DNA of 33,361 nt from Terriglobia bacterium (lineage in GTDB: Bacteria > Pseudomonadota > Alphaproteobacteria > Acetobacterales > Acetobacteraceae), in assembly GCA_023511585.1 (NCBI GenBank), contig JAIMBF010000027.1:1-33361 (forward strand), in the 5' to 3' direction. The notes under the pieces are model-generated. The model worked only from the letters and a program-made list of their open reading frames with translations, was not told the DNA's origin and did not search any database. Both the position numbers and the translations under genes were made by a program. Each line of letters starts with the position of its first letter. The first letter of the stretch is position 1. Shown in pieces: positions 1-6,254 of the stretch.

Positions 1-54
1 GGCGATGAACTCCTGCACCGGGCCGATGCTGAGCGCGAGGAGATAGCCGGTCAT
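1..54 (-). CDS. cmr2: Cmr2/Cas10, N-terminal 18 codons only (cut by window edge)
   Basis: Only the first 18 codons lie in the window, reading MTGYLLALSIGPVQEFIA on the minus strand. The stretch SIGPVQEFIA is the characteristic N-terminus of Cmr2/Cas10, the large subunit of the type III-B CRISPR effector, which in this family carries the HD nuclease and the GGDEF-like cyclase that makes cyclic oligoadenylate. Whether those catalytic residues are present cannot be seen here. The ATG overlaps the stop of cmr1 as ATGA (51-54), so the two are translationally coupled. The order cmr1-cmr2 fits known Cmr operons, and the remaining subunits should lie beyond the left edge. Confidence 0.85.
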   Translation of the reverse strand, partial: MTGYLLALSIGPVQEFIA

Positions 55-1364
55 CGCTTGATCTCGCAGAAGCCGTTGTTCGTTAGATAATCACAAAGCG
101 CATCCAGCACTGAAGCCTTGCCGCGCATCGGCCGAAGCACGGCCAAAGATGAACTTTCAACTTCGTTTGGCGAGAGATTGAAAGATAGATCGGTACCATC
201 GGCACGGGCGCGCTCTCCCACCAGTCTTGCGTGTAAGCCATTCGGGATCCGCCGGTTTAAAATGACCACCCCCGGATACCATTGACCATTCAGCCATAGT
301 GGTCGTGTAATCACCGGCGAGGCCATTCGGTCGCCGTCAGCACCGTCTGGAGCGATCGGGATCAACCGAACATTCTGCGGGTCCAGATCCCGCCTTCCCG
401 GTTTGCCCTTGCCTGGCCCGTCCGCAAAATGAAAGTTGATTGGCAGTCCCAAGAGTGCCCGCGGAAAAGCCGGAAGCGTTTCCGGCGGCACGATTGGTGT
501 TGAATGATCCGGCTGTTTCAGAGCAGAGCCCGTGATTTTGCGGATTGAATCCGCCTCGGGCCAATAAGTTCTCCCTGGAACCTTTACCGTCTTTCCTGAT
601 TTGAGTGTCTTTGAATGTAGCGGCCCACGGAAAGACTGTCGAAAACCCCGATAGGCTGTGAGTGAGGCCTCCCAAGCCTTAAGCGCGTCGGTACAAGGGC
701 GCGCAACGAGAATCCTCGCATCTAAGCCTGGCAGTTCAGATACGAGGTTCTGACAGAATATCGCGCCGCAACCGCGGCGTGTGCGGGCGCCGAGACCGCC
801 GAACGCGCACCATGCCTGAAAGGCTGCTGTAATATCGGGCTCAATGTCGTCAACTGTATCCGGCAGTGGTGGCTTGCCATCCGCTCTTCTTCGCACGTTC
901 TGCGCTTTTCGGCGGTTCTCAAGCTCTGCCCTGTTCGCCCAGGCGAGTTGTAGCCGAAAGACGCCGCCTTCTTTCATGACTTGCTGCTTGTTCTCGATCG
1001 CCGAGAACAAGGCATAGGCGATCGGACCAAACCGCTCGCCATAGGTCGGACCGACCGGAACGACTTTTGGTTGGCTCAAAACTCGGATGTCGAGGGGGCT
1101 CGGAAACTCCGTGCTCCCAAAGACCTCTTCCTCCCGTTGCCACATCCGCGCGCCGAGCCGGTATCCTTTTGTAGCCCTCCACCAAAACCGAAGATGCCCC
1201 CGGATCGACGTGCCGCGGATGGGAAAATCCTTGTCGGTTTTGCCGGGCTCGGCACCCCCGCCAAACAGCGGCGTAACCAGCGAGATTTGATACTCCCGCT
1301 CACACCGCCCTGATTGCCGCGCCGGAAGTGCGGGACAAACGGGAATAACACTGAGTTTCGGCAT
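51..1364 (-). CDS. cmr1: Type III-B CRISPR RAMP protein Cmr1
   Basis: A 437-residue Cmr1, the RAMP/Cas7-like subunit that caps the 3' end of the crRNA in the Cmr complex. Residues 29-63 carry the family signature: VTPLFGGGAEPG followed by PIRGTSIRGHLRFWWRA. A glycine-rich RAMP loop, GGLGARTRRGCG, sits at about 189-200. Length is normal for the family. The ATG is preceded by GAGGG about 7 bases upstream. The stop overlaps the next gene, which begins like Cmr2, and this strongly supports the assignment. Base composition and codon choice look less GC-biased than in the core genes to the right, which suggests acquisition by transfer. No CRISPR array lies within the window upstream of it. Confidence 0.93.
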   Translation of the reverse strand: MPKLSVIPVCPALPARQSGRCEREYQISLVTPLFGGGAEPGKTDKDFPIRGTSIRGHLRFWWRATKGYRLGARMWQREEEVFGSTEFPSPLDIRVLSQPKVVPVGPTYGERFGPIAYALFSAIENKQQVMKEGGVFRLQLAWANRAELENRRKAQNVRRRADGKPPLPDTVDDIEPDITAAFQAWCAFGGLGARTRRGCGAIFCQNLVSELPGLDARILVARPCTDALKAWEASLTAYRGFRQSFRGPLHSKTLKSGKTVKVPGRTYWPEADSIRKITGSALKQPDHSTPIVPPETLPAFPRALLGLPINFHFADGPGKGKPGRRDLDPQNVRLIPIAPDGADGDRMASPVITRPLWLNGQWYPGVVILNRRIPNGLHARLVGERARADGTDLSFNLSPNEVESSSLAVLRPMRGKASVLDALCDYLTNNGFCEIKR

Positions 1365-1475
1365 CGGCTGGCCCTCATCGCCCGCTTGGCCGCGAGGCTC
1401 CGCCGCGGATAAAGCGAAGCCGCGACCCGGGAAATAATTGCCAGAATATTAACACAAATCGCCCCAGGTTTCGAG

Positions 1476-1502
1476 ATAATACAGATCAGGTCCTAGTGAA
1501 AA
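1476..1502 (-). promoter_or_regulatory. Possible promoter of the Cmr operon
   Basis: On the minus strand, TTTTCA (1497-1502) is followed after 15 bases by TATTAT (1476-1481), a good -10 hexamer, in an AT-rich island. It lies about 110 bases upstream of the cmr1 start, so it implies a long leader. The spacer is shorter than the usual 16-18 bases, so the call is weak. Confidence 0.25.
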
Positions 1503-1515
1503 TCTAACCGGCTAA

Positions 1516-1785
1516 GTAACAATCTCGCCGAGCCCCTGCCCAAGCCCGGGCGAATACACCCTCAAGGGTCTGCGCAAAGAGAAATCTCGCACGCGCTTCG
1601 CGCTTCCGGGTCGGGTGACCGCAAGCATCAACGTGTCCGAGGGATTCAGCGACCGGTCGAACCTGGATCGCGATATCACAGCGGAGACCGTGCCGGCAGT
1701 TCCTCAGCTCGCGCTCGGAGAGGTTCGAGAAAGCTCCCGCAACAACGTGATCGCGAGCTTTTCGGGCTCGCGTAGGCTCGGCTAG
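1516..1785 (+). pseudogene. Startless open frame, possible gene remnant
   Basis: A 90-codon open frame on the plus strand runs from just after TAA (1513-1515) to TAG (1783-1785). It has no ATG and no start with a ribosome-binding site. The translation looks like plausible protein (for example GEYTLKGLRKEKSRTRFALP) with little low complexity, but I do not recognise a family. It is opposite in strand to every gene on either side. It may be the 3' end of a gene destroyed when the Cmr region or the neighbouring cluster was inserted. It could also be a chance open frame in GC-rich DNA. Confidence 0.2.
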
Positions 1786-1843
1786 GCGAAGATGCTGCCG
1801 AAGCCGGTTTTGCCTGAGATCCCGTCAATGGCGTCGATGCCCT

Positions 1844-2656
1844 TCACGGCCCTTGCAGTTTTCCACCTTGTCCCACCGCGCCTTGAACCTTTTGCGGCGT
1901 ATATTGCCGCGCGGCGATCACGAGCTTGTTGTAGGCATCCAAAAACGCCGCTGCCACGATTTTACCCTGCGGGGTATTGGCATAGGCGTTGACGCCGGCG
2001 ATCAAGCCGCCCAGCACGCCTACGCCAGCGCCCAGGTTATAGTTCTTGGCGCTGCCCTGCGCGGCGACGACCTGCGCGCCACTGGCGTTGTCGAGCAACA
2101 GCAGGGTTGTCGATGCCCCCAAGGTCTGAACTTGGACGGAAGGGTCCATCCTGTTCCAATTGCCGCCGAACAACCCGCCCAGCCCGGTGCTGATGGCGAG
2201 CCCCGACGGCTCGGCGAAGGTGACCGAGGGCACGAGGGTGTAGTCGGCCGAGAGCAGTGTGCCGCCTGCCTGTTCCCGTGGCTGCGCGTTGCGGGTGAGT
2301 CCCGCCTGTTTGAGCTGCCGTTCGAGGTCCACATTGTTGTAGGCGCGTCCGCGCTCGACGACGATGAAGCAATTAGACTGCTGGACGATCATGCGCACGA
2401 TAGGAACAAATGGGTCGCCGGTGTCGGCTAGGCCCACCGTGCCCAGCGGCGCATCGCAGCGTTGCAGTTGTTTCGCCGCCCCAGCCGCCCGTTCGCCTCC
2501 GGCGGTGCCTTTGGTTACGGGGTCATCGCCGCCCAACTGGGGCGCGGTCGAACACCCGGCTGCAGCCGCCGCAACCGCCAGCACGACCGCCATTTGCCGC
2601 GCGACGGCCGCGGCGCCGCAGCACAGCCGTCTTAGACGATATGATAAATCCTTCAT
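1844..2656 (-). CDS. CsgG/HfaB-like outer-membrane lipoprotein
   Basis: A 270-residue protein with a lipoprotein signal: a basic N-terminus, a hydrophobic alanine-rich stretch at about 22-34, and a lipobox ending AAGC with Cys35 as the lipidated residue. Residues about 70-230 resemble the CsgG family, for example NCFIVVERGRAYNNVDLERQ followed by ADYTLVPSVTF. CsgG proteins assemble as an outer-membrane channel that exports curli subunits, and HfaB anchors the holdfast. No CsgA, CsgB, CsgE or CsgF homologue is visible nearby. An intrinsic terminator separates it from the secreted-protein gene upstream, so it may have its own promoter or rely on read-through. The ribosome-binding site is poor. 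The family assignment is good; the cargo is unknown. Confidence 0.75.
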   Translation of the reverse strand: MKDLSYRLRRLCCGAAAVARQMAVVLAVAAAAAGCSTAPQLGGDDPVTKGTAGGERAAGAAKQLQRCDAPLGTVGLADTGDPFVPIVRMIVQQSNCFIVVERGRAYNNVDLERQLKQAGLTRNAQPREQAGGTLLSADYTLVPSVTFAEPSGLAISTGLGGLFGGNWNRMDPSVQVQTLGASTTLLLLDNASGAQVVAAQGSAKNYNLGAGVGVLGGLIAGVNAYANTPQGKIVAAAFLDAYNKLVIAARQYTPQKVQGAVGQGGKLQGP

Positions 2657-2683
2657 CGCTTCATATCTCGACAGAAAGAATTA

Positions 2684-2714
2684 GAAAAACCCCGGGCGCT
2701 CTAGCGGCGCCCGG
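2684..2714 (-). terminator. Rho-independent terminator after the secreted-protein gene
   Basis: On the minus strand a perfect 8-bp stem (CCGGGCGC at 2707-2714 in transcript order, pairing with 2692-2699) closes a 7-base loop. It is followed by GG and a run of five T (2685-2689). It begins 11 bases past the stop codon at 2726 and lies 28 bases before the CsgG-like start. It is the clearest intrinsic terminator in the window. Confidence 0.8.
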
Positions 2715-2725
2715 CGCGAGATCCC

Positions 2726-3334
2726 TCAGTCCTTAGGTATCGGCTTAACCACACAATGGCCCTGCCCGTGGTGAGGGCCCTCTTGCACCCAAACCGTTCC
2801 CGGCCCGCACTGCGGCACGGCCCCTAGCGAGGCGGCGCTCGGTTTGCCCGTCGGGTTTGTCGAACCTGCGCCGCGCTCCTCGTGTTGGGGGTTTTGGGGT
2901 GCCACCGGCGGGCTCGATTTAGTTTTGATAACGATTCGTTCCCCAGATGAGCCCGGTGGAGACATCGGCGTGCCCGTTGTGGAACCCGCATTGTTAGAAA
3001 CGGACTTGCCTTGTATTGCCGCCGGATTATTGGGGCTCATCGGGCTATTGAGAGGGATGACGCATTTCTTGAGTAAGGTGCTCCATCCGTAGGGCGGATC
3101 GCAAGCACCGTTTTCCCGAGCCGCCGGATCGGTCGCGCCTCGGATGTTACTGCTTTTTTGCTTGATGGTGATGTTGCTCGGCTGCGCTCCGGGCACCGTC
3201 CAAGTGGGCGTCGAAGTGGGGGTGCCGGTCGTCTGACCGGAGTTGATGGGCTCGGGTTTTTCTCCGGCCCATGCCGTGCCCAGCGCCAGGGTGGCAGCGA
3301 CGGCACCAGCCAGGATGGAGGGCGGAATGCGCAT
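2726..3334 (-). CDS. Secreted two-repeat protein with cysteine pairs, unknown function
   Basis: A 202-residue protein when started at ATG 3334, which has GAGGAG six bases upstream; a longer frame to 3415 lacks such a site. Residues 1-23 form a signal peptide ending AWA. The mature part is rich in Pro, Ser, Thr and Gly and consists of two diverged copies of one unit. Each copy has TTGTP (35-39; 119-123), then an I-x-I-K-x-K-SS strand (55-62; 134-141), then C-x-P-x3-W (78-84; 176-182) and a second Cys followed by V (91; 194). The cysteine pairs are probably disulfides in the periplasm or outside. No family is recognised. It lies 125 bases after the subtilase gene and before a terminator, so it may be the last gene of that operon and a substrate of the protease (inference). 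Confidence 0.7.
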   Translation of the reverse strand: MRIPPSILAGAVAATLALGTAWAGEKPEPINSGQTTGTPTSTPTWTVPGAQPSNITIKQKSSNIRGATDPAARENGACDPPYGWSTLLKKCVIPLNSPMSPNNPAAIQGKSVSNNAGSTTGTPMSPPGSSGERIVIKTKSSPPVAPQNPQHEERGAGSTNPTGKPSAASLGAVPQCGPGTVWVQEGPHHGQGHCVVKPIPKD

Positions 3335-3459
3335 GGCGGTTCTCCTCTCGGGTTGACGTTGCGTGTTGCGACCTTCGCCTTGATGGCGAGCAGTCGCTCC
3401 TATGTCGTCAATCACGGGTAGTTTTTTTCAATCTGCGCGCGATGAGGTTCAGGCACGAG

Positions 3460-4725
3460 TCATTGCGCGTCCGTTTTCGGCCACTGCACCAACCCGCAGC
3501 CGGTGGCGTCGTCGCGCCCGGCCGGAGGCAGGTCGATTGCCTCCATGCACAGCGCCGAGGCTTGCGTGGATCGCCCGCCGGCCAAGCGGGCTGCCAACGC
3601 GGCCGTCACGAAAGGCGCTGCGTAGGATGTGCCGGTGAAATATCGTCCGCCGCCCACGGGGATCCAGAGATCCACGCCGGGCGCGGCGATGGCTATATGC
3701 GGGCCACGCGTGCCTTCAGGCCAGGGCTTGGCATCGGCATCTACCGCCGCCACGGCGATCACGCCGGGGTAGGAGGCCGGAAACGGCGCCGGTCCAGCGG
3801 GGCCGCCGTTGCCGGCCGCGGCGACGAACCCCCGCACCTTGGGCAATACCCGTGCCACCACTCGGGCGAGCACGGCGTCAAACGCGCCGCCCAGGCTCAT
3901 GTGCACCAAATCTACCCGCCGGCTCACCAGGGCGTCGAGCCCGCGTGCGACGGTGTAGGTGTCGCTCAGCACCCGGCCCGAGCGGTCGGCCGCCAACACC
4001 GCAGCAAACACGAGATGCGCGCCGCGCGCCAGGCCCGAGGCGCCGGTGGCAGGCGTGCAGGCGAATAGGCAGGCCACCGCGGTGGCGTGCTCCACCCCGG
4101 CGGGCGCCTCGACCAAGGATAATACGGTGATGCTCTCTGCATCTAGGCCAAAGGTGGCATCGGGCCGGCCGTCCACGATGCCGATGCGCACCGGCGCGTG
4201 GAGCTTCGTGCCCGCTTCGGGTACGCCGATGAGCCTTTCAGCGTAGCGCTGGGGCTGGCGGCCGGTCTCATGGGGCCCCTCCGCCGCCGTATAGATGACA
4301 TGACGGCCGAACACCGCCGCGGGGTAGCGGCTGCGCAGCATTTGCAGGGCCGCATCGGTTCGATCCTCCGGCACCTCCAGGAGTACCAAAACAAACGCCA
4401 GCGCGTCCAAGCGTTGCCAGGCCAGCACCCTGGCGTCGACAGATGCCGCAACGGCGGCCGGGTCTGGTAACTCGTTCATATCGAAGGCGCCGACAATCTG
4501 GCCGAGGACGTAGGTGTTTTCCTTCTTGGCCGGCCCACACGGCGTGATGGCACGCCACCACGCTTTGCCGTCCACCGCGATGCTAATGGCGCCGTGGGCG
4601 CCATTACACCACGACGGCGTTTCGGGCACACCCTGCTGCACCGAGGACGTGCCCGGCCCCGCGCCCGCCGCAGCGAAAACCAGAGCAATCACAGCCGTTC
4701 GGCACAAAAAACGCGTTTGCTTCAT
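3460..4725 (-). CDS. Secreted S8 family (subtilisin-like) serine protease
   Basis: A 421-residue subtilase. An N-terminal signal peptide covers about 1-24. Residues 107-149 look like a short propeptide-type alpha/beta unit. The catalytic domain (about 178-385) shows all the landmarks in order: Asp185 in VRIGIVDGRPD, His213 in VEHATAVA, the MSLGG strand at 276-280, oxyanion Asn306 in AAGNGGP, and Ser367 in GTSYAAP. Cys40 and Cys63 precede the prodomain. The protein is predicted to act in the periplasm or outside. Its ATG overlaps the stop of the upstream membrane anti-sigma-like gene (ATGA, 4722-4725), so it belongs to the sigma operon. A role in cleaving that membrane protein or the downstream secreted protein is an inference from the arrangement. 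Confidence 0.92.
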   Translation of the reverse strand: MKQTRFLCRTAVIALVFAAAGAGPGTSSVQQGVPETPSWCNGAHGAISIAVDGKAWWRAITPCGPAKKENTYVLGQIVGAFDMNELPDPAAVAASVDARVLAWQRLDALAFVLVLLEVPEDRTDAALQMLRSRYPAAVFGRHVIYTAAEGPHETGRQPQRYAERLIGVPEAGTKLHAPVRIGIVDGRPDATFGLDAESITVLSLVEAPAGVEHATAVACLFACTPATGASGLARGAHLVFAAVLAADRSGRVLSDTYTVARGLDALVSRRVDLVHMSLGGAFDAVLARVVARVLPKVRGFVAAAGNGGPAGPAPFPASYPGVIAVAAVDADAKPWPEGTRGPHIAIAAPGVDLWIPVGGGRYFTGTSYAAPFVTAALAARLAGGRSTQASALCMEAIDLPPAGRDDATGCGLVQWPKTDAQ

Positions 4726-5285
4726 GGCGCGGGATGCACTTCTACTACCGCCGGATCGGCCGCCAACAAGCGCAGGCTCTGCTTCTGCGCTTCGGACGGC
4801 ACCCGGATGCGCCAGATGCCCAGCGCCCCCGGCCCGCCGATCACCTCGGCATCCACCGCCCGCAGGGTGGAAAGCAAGGTGGAAAGTGCAATATCGTTAC
4901 GGAATCGAACCTGCAATACCACCCCCTTTGCCGAAACTTGGGATTGCGCCTGGCCGAGCGGCTCGATCGGCGCCGCCGGGTGTGGCCATTGCGGACGCAA
5001 GGCGAAGATCAGGACGGCGGCGCAGGCAGCGCCGAGCCCGAACGAAGCCGCCAGCGTCCATGCGCGCCGCAGCACCCGGAACCCCTGCGCCCAGCGGCCT
5101 GACCAGCCTCGCGGTCGCGCGCGGGCTATCCGATCTCGGATGTGCCGGTAATGGGCCTTGGGATCGAAGCCGGGCACATCGCCGCCCAGCGCGGTGCGCA
5201 GCAAAGCATCGAGCGCTGCATCGGAATCGGCGCCGCCGTGGGAGGGCCGTTCCTGCGGAGGGGTGGGTGTCGGACGTTCACTCAT
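4722..5285 (-). CDS. Single-pass membrane anti-sigma-like protein with propeptide-like outer domain
   Basis: A 187-residue protein. Residues 1-75 are predicted cytoplasmic, with a helical stretch from about 22 to 58. One transmembrane helix spans about 77-97. The remaining 90 residues would be periplasmic. The first part lacks the H-x3-C-x2-C zinc motif of classical anti-sigma domains, so the role rests on position and topology. Residues 121-187 have the pattern of subtilase propeptides: a VVLQVRF strand, an LSTLLSTLRAVDAE helix, an IWRIRV strand and the ending ADPAVVEVHPAP. The gene overlaps the sigma factor by 8 bases (5278-5285) and the protease by 4, so the three are tightly coupled. An outer domain able to bind the protease would link protease state to sigma release; this is an inference. 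Confidence 0.72.
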   Translation of the reverse strand: MSERPTPTPPQERPSHGGADSDAALDALLRTALGGDVPGFDPKAHYRHIRDRIARARPRGWSGRWAQGFRVLRRAWTLAASFGLGAACAAVLIFALRPQWPHPAAPIEPLGQAQSQVSAKGVVLQVRFRNDIALSTLLSTLRAVDAEVIGGPGALGIWRIRVPSEAQKQSLRLLAADPAVVEVHPAP

Positions 5286-5883
5286 GTCTCTGAGTCATCG
5301 GCTGGTGGCGCGGATTTCGTTCGTCTTGCGCACAATCGCGCAGCTTGCGCCGCGCGTGATAGATGCGCGTGGCAACGGTTCCCGGCGGCACGTCCTGGAT
5401 GCGCGCGATCTCGGTCACCGTCAGGCCTTCCACCACCGCAAGGTACAGGGCCTCGCGCTGGGCCTGATTGAGAGTCTCGAAGCAGCGCGCGATTCGCTCG
5501 GCCTCTTTCCGCCATATCACCTCATCTTGCGGATTGGACACGGCCTCGACGTCCTGTAGACTCTCCTCCTCGTCGTCCAGGGATGTCACCAGGCCGTCGC
5601 GCCGGCTACGCAACAGATCCAGCGCCTTGTGGCGCACAATGCCCAAAAGCCAGGCGCGCACGCGCGAGGCGCCGTTGAAGCGGCAGGCCTTTTGCCAGAT
5701 TTCGCAAAAGGCATCGGCAACGGCTTCTTCGGCATCAGCAACATCGCCCAGCACGCGCCAGGCAAAGCGCACCGCCGCAGCGGCATGCCGGCGGTGCAGC
5801 TCGCGCAACGCCGCCTCCTCGCCGCCAGCCAAGGCAGCCAGCAATTGTTCGTCGGTAGCTTCGCTATGGTTACGGTTGCGCAT
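5278..5883 (-). CDS. ECF-type RNA polymerase sigma factor
   Basis: A 201-residue sigma-70 family factor of the extracytoplasmic-function type. Region 2 covers about 25-95, including AWRVLGDVADAEEAVADAF and the -10-binding helix ending RHKALDLLRSRR. An acidic linker (102-121) follows. Region 4 covers about 126-183, with helix-turn-helix LTVTEIARIQDVPPGTVATR. There is no region 1 or 3, and the length is typical of ECF factors. It is the first gene of the operon. A candidate ECF-type promoter lies 40-70 bases upstream, which would fit autoregulation. I cannot assign an ECF group by eye. The last 8 bases are shared with the membrane protein gene. Confidence 0.92.
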   Translation of the reverse strand: MRNRNHSEATDEQLLAALAGGEEAALRELHRRHAAAAVRFAWRVLGDVADAEEAVADAFCEIWQKACRFNGASRVRAWLLGIVRHKALDLLRSRRDGLVTSLDDEEESLQDVEAVSNPQDEVIWRKEAERIARCFETLNQAQREALYLAVVEGLTVTEIARIQDVPPGTVATRIYHARRKLRDCAQDERNPRHQPMTQRHE

Positions 5884-6254
5884 CTTGGACTGAGGGCAGG
5901 AAATGGAATAGCGGGAGTGAGTTTACATCTCGAGCATGAAGCAGCCGGTTCACGTTGGATCGGTTTTGGTTTTGTCCTCCAGTGCACCCGGAGTGAGATC
6001 ATCGATCCCCGCGAGCACGGGGTTTTCGTAGTACACCGCCTGTATGCAATGCAGAACTCCCCGAACGGCTTTCCATCTTGCTGCTTCGCCTTCCACGCGA
6101 GGATCGTTATTCGATTCAGCATGGCCCTGCTCAGGAGAATGTGATGATCCCAGCATTTCCTGGTGACCCTTTGGCCGGGAGTTGTAGCGAGAGGAGACCG
6201 GGCCCATGAGGACGGCAAGTTGCTTCTTCCCGCCGGTCGCTGCCAGATGTCCGC
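5884..6254. other. 371-base region upstream of the sigma operon
   Basis: This stretch separates the sigma factor start from the guaA stop. Minus-strand open frames run through it (for example 5950-6264), but they show no recognisable family and extend into the guaA 3' end, so I do not call a gene. It contains the candidate sigma-operon promoter. It marks the boundary between the accessory left end and the core genome. No hairpin with a T-run follows guaA. Confidence 0.5.
5924..5952 (-). promoter_or_regulatory. Possible ECF-type promoter of the sigma operon
   Basis: On the minus strand, TGAACC (5947-5952) resembles the GGAAC-type -35 element used by many ECF sigma factors. It is followed after 17 bases by GATGTA (5924-5929). 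The sigma start codon is at 5883. The same TGAACC hexamer recurs at 3446-3451 upstream of the secreted-protein gene. This is suggestive only. Confidence 0.25.

Larger units (their letters stand above)
1365..1843. other. 479-base spacer between the Cmr operon and the CsgG-like gene
   Basis: No complete gene is seen. The part next to cmr1 (about 1430-1520) is clearly AT-richer than its surroundings and probably holds the Cmr promoter. The rest contains a startless open frame on the plus strand (listed separately) and a 7-bp perfect hairpin at 1752-1758/1766-1772 with a 7-base loop. That hairpin is not followed by a T-run on either strand, so it is not called a terminator. No regularly spaced direct repeats were found, so this is not a CRISPR array. 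Confidence 0.6.

Noticed and set aside
1365-1843. CRISPR array beside cmr1
   Set aside because: No regularly spaced direct repeats of 24-40 bases can be found in this gap, so the array must be elsewhere.
1844-2656. CsgG-like gene as part of a true curli operon
   Set aside because: No CsgA/CsgB repeats or CsgE/CsgF genes are present nearby; the neighbour's two repeats do not resemble curlin repeats.
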